Shown here piece after piece: positions 1 to 8,560 of a DNA stretch of 13,127 bases; position 1 is the first letter of the stretch; each line of letters begins with the position of its first letter. Location of the stretch: contig RBNI01005022.1 in the NCBI GenBank assembly GCA_003990745.1, positions 1-13,127 on the forward strand. The letters are read 5' to 3'. A program made the position numbers and the translations under genes. The notes below the pieces were generated by a model. The model was not told the DNA's origin, did no database searches, and saw only the letters and a program-made list of their open reading frames with translations. This DNA is from Jimgerdemannia flammicorona (Eukaryota > Mucoromycota > Endogonomycetes > Endogonales > Endogonaceae).

Positions 1-433
1 TTTGCGGTGTTAGTAGGAAACATTGCCGCGCGAATTGGCAGGGGTCTGCGGTTGTTCTGGTTTTGTTCCAACCCAACAACTACTCACTTCTGCTGGCAAG
101 CTTTGCTTTCACTCCAGTCGATCTCCCCCCTCTTTTCCTTTTTACGACTTCTCCCGCTCCGCTTCTCTCTCTCTTTCTCCCTCTCTCCAATCAATCATCG
201 CCCAGATTGGACTGTCGCGTGCCCTCACCCGGCCGAACCTTACACAAACCTCCCCCACTCTGAAGAAAGACAGTTCTAGAACGGAACGCGTCCTCTGCAA
301 ACAAACACAACACATACATACATACCAACACACACAATACATAGGCGTCGCATAACTACTCGTCACTTAGCATCTATTTACGATATATACATATTACAAC
401 TTGAACCACTTAAAAAAAAAAAAAAAGTATAAT
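1..433 (+). promoter_or_regulatory. 5' leader and probable promoter of the RRxS-array gene
   Basis: This stretch precedes the first coding exon. It contains no ATG in any frame on the + strand, whereas several would be expected by chance, so most of it could be transcribed leader without competing upstream starts. A CT-rich tract (about 120-190) and a CCAAT motif at about 187-191 resemble fungal core promoter elements placed just upstream of transcription starts. The part from 290 to 433 is A/C-rich and ends in a run of 14 A shortly before the start codon. Open frames seen here rely on non-ATG starts and are not believed. The exact transcription start cannot be seen. Confidence 0.55.
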
Positions 434-1225
434 ATGCTTACAAACGAGAACGACCTGCCCCTGACTCACGCAATCACGTCGCCACCGTCGTCGTCATCGT
501 CATTATCGTCGTTATCATCGTCGTCGTCGTGTTCGTCTTCGGCCTCAACTAGCTCGTCCTATCTACCCTCGTCATACCCACACCACCTTCAAGATCATTC
601 CGCACCACCGGCTACCCACATCTTCAACCCAACTTACGCTTCTCACATGGACCCGTCAACGTGGACGCCAGCCATCAAGACACCGCCCAATCCGCTCCAG
701 TGCCACTGGACCGGCCACGGCAGCGGTGAAAACACTACTTTTAATAATTTCGACGCCGGCGGCGTACAGTTACCCGATCAAGACATCAAGCATCAGCAAC
801 AGGACCTCGTCTCACTCCACCTCACAGAGAAGGCCCTCGCTACGCTGACGCAGGATCAGCTCTGCGAAATCGAGCGCGCTGTCGAACGCGTCAAGAGACG
901 CAAGTCCGAGGATGACGAGCCGGCCTGGTCGTCATTCGAGCCGGTGAGGTATCCCGAGGGGAGAAGGGGGTCCATGTCAAACGGCCCCCCGTCAGGAAGG
1001 TCATCGCGTCGCAACAGCCAGCAGGCCTCACACTCACAGCCGTCGCTCATGGTCGGGATGCCCACCGTAGCAAGCGGCCCCGGTGACGTCAACGGTATGA
1101 TGGTATCGAGTGCCATGAACGGGTTGCTGGTGCAGCCCTCTATGGTTCCGCCCACACCGCCGCCCGCGTACTCCGCGTCAGCGTACATGGATTCATCTTC
1201 CGCACCAATGGAGTGGGGCGTAGAT

Positions 1226-1272
<47 letters not shown>

Positions 1273-4200
1273 ACAGCAGCAGCATTCCTCTCCCCAGATC
1301 CTTCCCCCTGAAGCCGTCTACGCCATATCCCAACGCTTGCCAGCCGACCACCCACTTAGCTTCCCGGAATACATGGACTCGTCACCGACCATTGACACCT
1401 CATCCACTTCATCCTCCTCAACAAACTATTTCTCCTCTCCTACCGACCCCCCTACCCCAAGTGCCCTTCTCGGCACCTCGGACGCCGACCCCCCTCTCTC
1501 CCCTGTCCATCCCCTCTCCCCCCTCTCCCCGTCAGACACCTCCAGCTCCCCCGCCAATCCGCAAGGCTCGCAACCTGTGCGCGCGCTCCCGGCCTCGGCT
1601 CCCGTGACCAGCCACCGCAACGGCATCGAGTACGTGACCTTCACCTATTCGGTCAAGGGCCAGAACCGCACCTACACCATCCGCGTTGACATCGAGACCG
1701 TGACCTCCGCTGATGGCGAGGTAGACCCGATCCCGCCAGATTTCAAGCACGCCAACTGCCTCTACCCACGCGCCTACTGCCCGCCCGAGGCCTACCACGG
1801 CAATCGCTGGCATTACGAGACCGAGTGCAACTCTCTTGGCTGGCGACTCGCGTGGCTCAACTCGGAGCTTCTGTGCGGCAAGCGCGGTCTCCTCCAGCGC
1901 GCCGTCGACAGCTTCCGAAATAGATATCCAACCATGCGTTCCCGCCGCGTCGTCAGACAGGAGAAGCTCCTTATCGGCACCCTCCGGCGTCGCGCGAGCC
2001 GCGAGCAGACGGGATCGGCTGGGCATAACCAGGGGAACATTGTCACGCCGTCACGATCCTCATCCGCGTCCTCGTCGTCAGATCATGTCCATAGCCCCGT
2101 TGAAATGCAGGGGTATCACGACCCGGAGAGTGACAACACATACTCGCAACCTCTCCACCACCACGACGAGGACAACGACGAGGATTCCTGCGCGCCCGGC
2201 TCATTGCTGCCATCGTACGATTACTTCTCTTCTACGCCTGCGCAACAGCAACAACCACCGTCCGTGAAACGGCAGCGAACGAACCAACCACCACCCGCGC
2301 ATCCATCCAAGCACCTGACGTTCGACGCGTACTCGCTTGGGGCATCTCTTACCGGGCCAGCGATGCGAACGGGGAGGCCCGTGCGCGTGAGGATACGCAT
2401 CGATGTGGAGGAGGCGCCGGACCCGGAGAGGATGGATGAGGCGTTTAGGAGGACCAATTGCGTGTTCCCCAGGGCTTATCGGGCATGGAAGGAGAGTAGA
2501 GGAGGGAGGAGGGACGAGGCCGCGTGGAGGGAGGAGATCGAAGACCAGGAGATTGTTAGTAAGAGGAGGAAAGAGGAGAGGGAGAAGGCGTTGAATGAGC
2601 TCGGGTGGAAGCTGGTGAGATTTCATATTTTGTTTCAGTGATGATAACAAGATACACTTTTTTGTTCTCCAAACTGATCAACATCTCCCATCCACCATCC
2701 ACCCCCTTCCCCGGTCCAGGCATGGCTCAACCGCTCCAAACTCGCCAACCGCCGTGCTCTCCTCCAGCGCGCAGTAGACGTGTACCGCGCGCGCTTCACA
2801 ATCTGGCACCCGCGCAACCGAGCTGCCGCCGAAACCACCACTCCGCCGCCCATGACGCTGGAGCGGCGCTTCTCTGCACCCTCGTCCTATGTCTCCTCCG
2901 ACCTGGAACGCCCCTTTGTGGACGCCTACGCCGCCCACAGGAGGTTCTCGGTCGTCGACGAAGAGATGATGCCTGCGAGGAGATTCTCCATCGCTGAAGG
3001 TATGATCCCGGCGAGGAGATTCTCCGTCGCCGAAGGTATGATCCCCCAGCCCCAGCCCCAGCCCCAGCCCCAGTCGCAGAGGAGGTTCTCACTTGTAGAA
3101 GGGATGGTTTCGCAGCCGCAGACGCAGCCGCCGTTGAAAAGGAGGTTCTCGGTCGTCGAGGGGATGGTGTCGCAGTTGCAGCCGCAGCCGCAGCCACAGC
3201 AGAGGAGGAGGTTCTCGGTCGTCGAGGGAATGGTGTCTCAGCCGCCACCGCCGCAACAGCAACGGAGGTTCTCGGTCGTGGAGGGAATGGTTTCGCAGCC
3301 GCAGCCGCAACAGCAGCGGAGGTTCTCGCTCGTCGAAGGTATGATGTCGCGGCCGGAGCCGCAACAGCCGCAACAGCAGCGGAGGTTTTCGCTCGTCGAG
3401 GGGATGTTGTCGCGGCCGGAGTCGCAACAGCAGAGAAGGTTCTCGATGGTCGAGGGGATCGTGTCGCCGCCGCAGCCGCAACAATCGCAGAAGAGGCGGT
3501 TCTCCGTTGTGGAGGGTGTTGTTGAAGAGGAGGTTGACCCACAGCCGCAGCAGCAACGGCAGAGGAGATATTCCGTTATGGAAGGGATCGTAACTGAGGA
3601 ACAACCACAACAACAGCAGAGGAGGTACTCTGTTGTGGAAGGGATGGTGACGGAACAAATGCCGCAGCCACAGAGGAGGTACTCCATCGTCGAAGGGATT
3701 GTGAAAGAAGAGCAGCCCCAACAGCAGAGGAGATTCTCCGTCGTCGACGGAATGATGCCGGAACAGCTGCTGCAGCGGCACCACCATCACCAACAGACGG
3801 AGAACATGGTCGTGCCGCACGAGATGATGCCAATAAACTACTTCGAACAACAGGAGGTCGTCAGCAGCGACGGTGTGTTCGCGCCGGAGCAGCCGCAACA
3901 ACCGCCACAAGAGTTTGGGGTGCATCACCAACAGGCCTCGCATCCTGGCTCCCCGTCGCCCCACAGTTTCCCGTATCAGTTCTCGTTCGGGTACGACCTT
4001 ACCCAAGAGCAACAAGCCCAGCCGCAACAGCCGCCGCCGCAAGACTACCGGTTCGTGCACCCGCTACAAGGTTGCGACGAGCACCATCGGCAATACACAC
4101 CACCGCAATCCCGGAGGGGCTCTCGAACGAGCGACGGTTGCGGCGAGGAAGGGTACGCGTTCCCCGGGCAAATGCAGGGCAACGGGTTCTACGTTCAGCA

Positions 4201-4465
4201 GCATCATGTGCAGCAGCACGTGGCGGGGGCGCAAGAGAAGAGAGAACTGGTGACGGCGTTACAGAGGGCGCAAGCGCAGGGGATGGTGGGAATGGGTATG
4301 CCCATGGGCATAGGCATGGTGCCCGAGTCACGTAGGGTGAGCGCAGAGAGGGAGGAGATGGAGACGGGAGAGAGAGAGGAGGCGAGAGGCGTGAGAAGCA
4401 TGGAGCTTGAGTTTGGCGATGGGGGAGATCCGCTGATGGTGACGAGGGAGGTTGCAGCCACGTGA
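434..4465 (+). CDS. Two-exon gene: dual DUF8032-like domain protein with a 16-copy RR[F/Y]S phosphosite array
   Basis: Coding is 434-2614 joined to 2720-4465, giving 1,308 aa. The start is the first in-frame ATG (A at -3); the frame is open 11 codons further upstream but has no ATG there. Order along the protein: Ser-rich stretch (residues 19-42); RRKS, RRGS and RRNS sites (155-195); 18-Gln run (266-283); P/S-rich linker; first conserved domain (about 396-505) with a CLYPRAY core and GWRLAWLN...LLQRAV tail; RRAS (519-522); acidic/His and KRQR stretches; second domain copy (about 648-761) with CVFPRAY and GWKL|AWLN...LLQRAV; then RRFSAP and 15 repeats of RR[FY]S-hydrophobic-hydrophobic-[ED]-G spaced by Q/P linkers (801-1070); and a Q-rich C-terminus with RRGS (1192) and RRVS (1265). 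I believe the domain is the fungal DUF8032 type, from memory only. No enzyme motif is visible. Low complexity, KRQR and PKA-type RRxS-hydrophobic sites suggest a phospho-regulated nuclear or scaffold protein; this is inference. The gene model is confident, the function is not. Confidence 0.88.
488..559 (+). repeat. TCG/TCA codon repeat encoding a Ser-rich stretch
   Basis: A near-tandem run of Ser codons, mostly TCG with some TCA, interrupted by TTA (Leu) and TGT (Cys), encodes residues 19-42 of the large protein. It looks like an expanded trinucleotide tract and is likely disordered in the protein. Confidence 0.85.
1229..1282 (+). repeat. CAG/CAA microsatellite encoding 18 glutamines
   Basis: There are eighteen Gln codons in the order 9 CAG, CAA, 4 CAG, CAA, 3 CAG. 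It lies in frame in exon 1 at residues 266-283, between the N-terminal RRxS cluster and the first conserved domain. The CAA interruptions would tend to stabilise it, but its length may still vary between strains. Confidence 0.95.
2615..2719 (+). other. Phase-0 spliceosomal intron, 105 nt
   Basis: The donor is GTGAGA at 2615, the branch-like CTGAT is at 2674-2678, and the acceptor is CCAG ending at 2719. Removing it joins GWKL to AWLN, which restores the tail of the second domain and matches GWRLAWLN in the first domain copy. This internal comparison strongly supports the junction. Without splicing the frame stops at 2639-2641, eight codons past the donor, and the whole RRxS array is lost. Confidence 0.93.
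2939..3766 (+). repeat. Coding tandem array of 15 RR[F/Y]S-x-x-[E/D] units
   Basis: There are fifteen consecutive units of roughly 11-23 codons. Each starts with Arg-Arg-Phe/Tyr-Ser, then two mostly hydrophobic residues (V/I/L/M/A), Glu or Asp, usually Gly, and two hydrophobic residues, followed by a variable Q/P/E linker. A related RRFSAP unit lies just upstream (2864). The first units have short linkers (MPA, IPA), the middle ones QPQ-type linkers, and units 12-15 acidic linkers (EEE, TEE, KEE) with Tyr replacing Phe in three. Codons within the motif vary (for example TCG, TCC, TCT for Ser) while the amino acids hold, which suggests selection on the peptide rather than very recent expansion. 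Confidence 0.93.
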
Positions 4466-4719
4466 AGTCGTGTATCGTGAGATGCAGTGGAAGACGGAGC
4501 CTCGCCAACGGTTATGTTCTTATTTTACTTTTATTCTACCTCCATTTGTGAACCACTCCCAATACCGTGTGCGCAAATCTACATTCTGTTCTATGGACGG
4601 TCGGATACCTCGCCTCCGTTATGGACTTGATCGACTGGGAAGCTTTTCTATATAAATATAATCTTTCCCTCCATTATACATATATCTTATTATATATTGG
4701 TAGTGTACATTCCTTTTCA

Positions 4720-4721
<2 letters not shown>
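4466..4721 (+). other. Probable 3' untranslated region and downstream flank
   Basis: This follows the TGA stop of the large gene. It turns AT-rich, with TATATAAATATAATC at about 4649-4663 that could serve as an A-rich polyadenylation signal, or as a TATA-like element. No open frame here looks like a gene. Confidence 0.45.
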
Positions 4722-4777
<56 letters not shown>

Positions 4778-4847
4778 CCCCCTTTTTTTTTTTTTTTCTT
4801 TCTCCCTCTGTATCTCCTTTTCTTTCCCCCCCCCTTTTTTTTTTTTT
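4722..4847. repeat. Long T homopolymer block
   Basis: There are 56 consecutive T (4722-4777), five C, 15 T (4783-4797), a mixed pyrimidine stretch, nine C (4826-4834) and 13 T (4835-4847). It is almost wholly pyrimidine on this strand. It could be the A-tail of a retroposed sequence on the other strand, or a slippage-expanded tract. The exact length is doubtful in any assembly. Confidence 0.9.
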
Positions 4848-5920
4848 GGCTTTCCGGAGGAGTGATGTGATCAAATCCCGTGAAACGACAAAAAAGGGAT
4901 GACTCATTCTTTGCTCTACGTTGGCCCTTGTATCTTCCCCGACTGACAGGGGTTAAGGAAAGTTGTGAATCACTTTGCCGATATCTTTCGACGGTTGAAA
5001 CCGTATCCTTTCTCCTGTATATAGGTTTCTTTTTTTTTTGTACTAGCATACCTATTCTGCTTGCAATGCGTGGCCATACTCTAGTCAACTAGCATGCATG
5101 TACATGGTTTTCTCTTCGTGATAATAAAAAGGTGAAAAATGAATCGGTGGGAAGTATACACTCCTTTTCTGCTCACGTGACTGGTCGTTTCGCATAATTT
5201 AAAACTAATAGAGAAATACTCAAGATCCCGTTTAAAAAAAAAGAGAAATACTCAAGATGGGTGTTGGCGATATAGGTGGGGTTGGCTGGACACTGGCAGT
5301 ATGTGTTTGAGGATGGGTGATGGATGTTATTGGGAGAGAGGGTGGTGAGATGGAAGGGTTTGATAGTAGACATTCTGTCTGGTTGGTAGAAGGGATGGGG
5401 CCCCTAAAGGGGATCACTGTAGGTGACTAGTGGAAGGGATATGCAAGAAGAGTGGAGGGCAAGTTGTAGTAGTCCACAACTTGGTGGTATTTCAGAGAGA
5501 GAGTGGGGAGGAGAAGGTGAGTATTAGAGTAAAGTAGAGAGAGATTGGGTGTGGCTACTGATATAATATGAGAACTATAAACATATTATAGATCAGTTAA
5601 TAAAGAAGCCTAGTGCTCAATGAACTGTAATAATGCTAAAAAAAAAAATATAGTAATTAGAAATAGAGAAATATCAGACAATTTGTTAAAATCTGTAACA
5701 AATATTAGAAACAAAAATAAAACTAATGAAATTAGACTCTAGAATTAGTAAATATATATAATTAAGATAAAAGATAAAGTCTTAGTATATCAGAATTAGT
5801 ACTCTGAACAGATGGAGTTGATCCAGATGAGATTCAATTCAGATTCATCATATGGTGAATTCGAATCAACTCGGATTAGTCTTGTGATCAGATCTGGATT
5901 GATCTGGATTAATCTGGATT
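4848..5920. other. Gene-free stretch: CpG-containing flank grading into AT-rich DNA
   Basis: I see no gene. Positions 4848-5200 are mixed sequence. Positions 5260-5560 are purine-rich (GGTGATGG, GAGAGAG) with a CCCCTAAAGGGG inverted repeat at 5401-5412. Positions 5580-5810 are very AT-rich, with a small perfect inverted repeat (8-bp arms, 7-nt loop, 5681-5703). Short open frames of 61-66 codons on the - strand at 5173-5417 are Pro/Ser/Thr-biased by composition and lack recognisable features. CpG dinucleotides become rare from about 5,300 onward. Confidence 0.6.
5210..5258 (+). repeat. 17-bp direct repeat, spaced by 15 bp
   Basis: AGAGAAATACTCAAGAT occurs exactly at 5210-5226 and again at 5242-5258. 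The preceding bases (TTTAAAACTA and TTTAAAAAAA) are also similar, so this is best read as a 32-bp imperfect tandem duplication rather than a target-site duplication. Confidence 0.85.
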
Positions 5921-6018
5921 GATCCATCCAGATTGATCCATCCAGATTGATCCATCTGGATTGGTCCATCCAGATTGATCCATCTGGATTGGTCTATCCA
6001 GATTGATCCATCTGGATT
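5891..6018. repeat. 14-bp minisatellite (GATCCATCYRGATT), seven units, with 10-bp derivatives
   Basis: Seven contiguous 14-bp units run from 5921 to 6018. The last five alternate between GATCCATCTGGATT and GGTCYATCCAGATT, making a 28-bp higher-order period. Three 10-bp units (GATCTGGATT type, 5891-5920) lie just before and look like the same unit lacking CCAT. Each unit is nearly palindromic (ATCCAGAT against ATCTGGAT), so the array can fold on either strand. Confidence 0.92.
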
Positions 6019-6058
6019 GAAATCTTTGGTGACATCACTCTTTCTTTTGTTCATTTTA

Positions 6059-6180
6059 CTCTTGTTTTTTTTTTCCTACCACACTTTAGTGTCATCACCC
6101 TTTCCTTTTGCTCTCTCTCTTATTTTGTTCTTTTCTTTGTTCTTTTTCTTTGTTCTTTTTCTTTGTTCTTTCCTACTACA
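6059..6180 (+). promoter_or_regulatory. Pyrimidine-rich tract with TTTGTTCTTTTTC repeats, possible promoter of the broken gene
   Basis: This is a strongly T/C-biased stretch that includes four tandem 12-13 bp units (TTTGTTCTTTTTC type) at 6124-6173. It ends just before an ATG at 6183 (ATGAGCAAACAAAAC) that opens only seven codons after the Met. The arrangement of CT tract, ATG and downstream coding remnants is like a fungal promoter, but the link to the broken gene is inferred. Confidence 0.4.
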
Positions 6181-6772
6181 TCATGAGCAAACAAAACAGC
6201 AGTTCTTAATTTGTACATTGGTCCAGTCTACTCATTTTTCACCCTACAATAATCATCAAAAGAGGGAGTATTTGAGGTAGAAATGCACTCTCTGCTGACA
6301 ATGTTAGATTATTTCTCATATGGAAAGCACACAAGCTGCTCATCAAGAGCCAAAGGAGTAATAGCAGTAGTGATGGTAGTGGTGATGGTAATGGCGGGAA
6401 TGAGGGAGAATTCCAGCAACAACTCATGGCAGCCCTTCAGACCTCAGAATTCACAGACCTCACAGCTATGTATGTGGCAGCCTTTTTGGAGCAGCCAATA
6501 GTAGATGTAGGTTGCTCACTTAGCTGTTACTTATTTACTTGTATTTATTTAAATTTCCCCAGTATAACCCAATTCACCTCATGCTTTTCTTAGAGTCTAT
6601 AGCTCTATAGCAAGATCTGCTAACTTTATTTGCAACATCTGGTCAAGATGAAGAAAGGCTGGTGGACATTGTGGGGCATACCTTTGGTGGCTGAGCTATT
6701 GAGTCAATGCATCACATGGTAGAGGTCTCAAAAGGAACAGAAGTAAGCCTTTATGAGCAATCTTATACAACT

Positions 6773-6832
6773 CATGCAACTTGTTGGTATACAACTCATC
6801 AGTGTGCAACTTGTCAGCATACAGCTTACTCA
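6773..6832 (+). repeat. Upstream block of the 15-bp minisatellite
   Basis: Four diverged 15-bp units (CATGCAACTTGTTGG type) lie near the start of the second intron of the broken gene. They share the CAT-R-CAAC core with the larger array at 6928-7077, about 95 bp downstream. A further partial unit precedes them, and CTCACTCACTCA follows. Confidence 0.75.
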
Positions 6833-6927
6833 CTCACTCACTCATGCTCTTTTTCTGAAATACCCATCTCTGTGTTTTATTTAATTTCACTTTTATGTGG
6901 TCTCTCCCTAAAAAACACTCACACCTA

Positions 6928-7077
6928 CATACAACCCATCCGCATACAACCTGCCCACATGCAACCTGCCTGCACGTAACCCGCCTACATACAATCCACC
7001 TGCATGCAACCCACTCACATACAACTCACCCACATGCAACTCATCTATACACAACCTATCTGCATGCAACCTGTCCA
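6928..7077 (+). repeat. 15-bp minisatellite, ten units (CATRCAACYYRYCYR)
   Basis: There are ten contiguous 15-bp units such as CATACAACCCATCCG and CATGCAACCTGCCTG. Because 15 is a multiple of three, the array stays open in several frames and produces artificial His/Thr-rich and Gln/Pro-rich open frames. It lies wholly inside the predicted 357-nt intron 6743-7099, the longest intron inferred in the window. Confidence 0.93.
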
Positions 7078-8326
7078 CATACTTATCTTGGTCTCTCAGA
7101 TTAGGGCTCAGTTCTATTGGAAAGGAGAGTTTAAAGTTACCCAAGTTCAACCATGTCTAGCATCTGATCAAATAGAGAAATTTGAGAGCAAGATGTTCAG
7201 CATGAGCAGTACCAGCATTGTCATCAAGGCTTGGGGGTTAATATTCGAATCAGAGCCAATCATTCTCAACCAAGGGGTCCATTGGCCAGTAGGAGTAACC
7301 AATGATGAAGAGAACTATATCGTTATTAACAAATATGGAGAGGTGGTTGCAATGGTGGTAAGGAACCTTTACAGCAATGAGCTTCACTACCACATCAACG
7401 AGATTTGCGAAAATTGCATCAAATACCGAGTGGCAGGAAAGAAGAAGTGAAAAAAGCAAGAAGGGGGGGTTTGGATGGGAATTGGGTATACTGCAACACT
7501 GGCGAAGAGTGGGTTCCAGAGTTCCGAAATCCCCACACTCATCTCCCTTTTTTTTTACTCCTCCCCAGATAAATCACACTCTTTGCTGACATACTCTTTT
7601 TGATATAACTCCAGAGATGCACAAGATTCTGTACTCCTACTGGAACTTTAGAAGTGCCATCAAAGAGCAAACTACATACAAGCACAACACAGCCTGTGCA
7701 GCAATGGTAGCTATGATCTGGAGTTTTTTGAGCAGATTGGTAGAGCATATGGCAGGCCAGCTTAGTAGTGATCTCAGTGCAGCTGTATATACATTCTTGG
7801 CACAATTTAGTGTACCATATGAGGTGAGGAGTTCTACTTTTTTAGGGTGCTGCAGCCTGGGGGATTTCTGCCCCCTCACATGCAAAAAGGACTGACTGGT
7901 TGCTGTCCATTTCGGCAGGTTTCCAAGCCAGGGCTCCCAGGGCTAGACCAAGGACAGGCATCCACCAGCACAGCCTAGCAGTATGAGGTCCTGGGTCAAG
8001 GGTTCACCCAACCATATACTCACATCACATCAGGATATATTGGATATAACCTTTCTCTGCCCACACACACAGACAACAATGTCATCTCGGTAATGTTTTA
8101 CATCCCAAAAAGGAAGGGCCCAACCTGGGAGGATAGCAGCAGAGTCTAGTATAACCTCACCTACTATTTCAGGGTCCTGTTTGCAGCCAACATAGCTATC
8201 CTATTCCAACCACATGACTACCATGGCACTGTTGCCTTCAAGGAGAGCTCAGATATAACAGTCGTCATACTCACAATAGATAATAGGCTCATCAAGGCCT
8301 GGGACTGGTGGGTGGAGCAGTTTTTG

Positions 8327-8379
8327 TGAAGGTTAGGCAATCTTTCATGAGGGTTAGGCAATCTTTCATGAGGGTTAGA
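8327..8379 (+). repeat. 21-bp tandem duplication
   Basis: TGARGGTTAGGCAATCTTTCA occurs at 8327-8347 and 8348-8368, with one base difference, and a partial third copy (TGAGGGTTAGA) follows at 8369-8379. The first copy starts at the last stop codon of the broken gene. Confidence 0.9.
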
Positions 8380-8560
8380 TAGCTATTTTGTATGAGTTGG
8401 GCAGTCTTATGTAGGGGGGTTGGGCCAGGTATCTCATCTGTAGCACTAGCTTAGCTGTTATGCAGGGCCCTATCAGTCCCTCGGCCCTGCTCTGTAGTGC
8501 CACCAGTGTGGTGCTGCAGTGTAGGACTGGAGTGCCCATGGGACCCGAACTGGTGACTTC

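Larger units (their letters stand above)
6274..8329 (+). pseudogene. Broken multi-exon gene; last exon resembles a Fe(II)/2-oxoglutarate dioxygenase
   Basis: Coding-like segments join with plausible splice sites: A about 6274-6506, intron 6507-6610 (GTAGGT...TAG); B 6611-6742, intron 6743-7099 (GTAAGC...CAG); C 7100 to about 7446, apparently continuing in another frame to about 7543; D about 7617-7823, intron 7824-7918 (GTGAGG, branch CTGAC at 7892, CAG); E 7919-8329. Breaks: TGA at 6692, TAG at 7976 and 8147, a frame change near the G run at 7464-7470, and no convincing start codon. Segment C contains YIVINKYGEVVAMVV. Segment E contains NLSLPTHTDNN (His 8066, Asp 8072) and, 47-50 residues on, FQPHDYHGT (His 8213 or 8222). 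That HxD...H order and spacing fits the iron ligands of a double-stranded beta-helix oxygenase. TET/JBP-like proteins, multicopy and transposon-linked in some fungi, are one candidate. No clear 2-oxoglutarate-binding Arg is seen at the usual spacing. I am fairly sure this is a broken gene, less sure of the family. Confidence 0.5.

Noticed and set aside
7..366. Open frames of 66-110 codons in the first 366 bases
   Set aside because: None on the + strand begins with ATG, and their content follows the CT-rich composition.
401..433. Upstream extension of the large gene to 401
   Set aside because: The frame is open there but begins with TTG and runs through a poly-A tract. The first ATG in any frame is at 434.
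2796..4060. Long - strand open frames (248 and 323 codons) opposite the RRxS array
   Set aside because: They are antisense shadows of the Q/P repeat codons, giving Leu/Arg- or Ala-rich strings without motifs. The + strand frame is supported by the splice junction and the internal domain duplication.
5210..5258. Target-site duplication flanking a small insertion
   Set aside because: The 17-bp copies are only 15 bp apart and the similarity extends into the flank, so a tandem duplication explains them better.
5866..6054. 62-codon - strand frame with DGSIWIDQS-like repeats
   Set aside because: It is a translation of the 14-bp minisatellite. No start context or conserved domain is seen.
5921..7077. 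CRISPR-like arrays
   Set aside because: The 14-bp and 15-bp units are contiguous, with no unique spacers, and the surrounding genes are eukaryotic.
6895..7104. His/Thr-rich and Gln/Pro-rich frames across 6895-7104
   Set aside because: They come from the 15-bp minisatellite, whose period is a multiple of three, and lie in a predicted intron.
8327..8379. Telomere-like GGGTTAG motifs
   Set aside because: They belong to a 21-bp duplication, not to a TTAGGG array.
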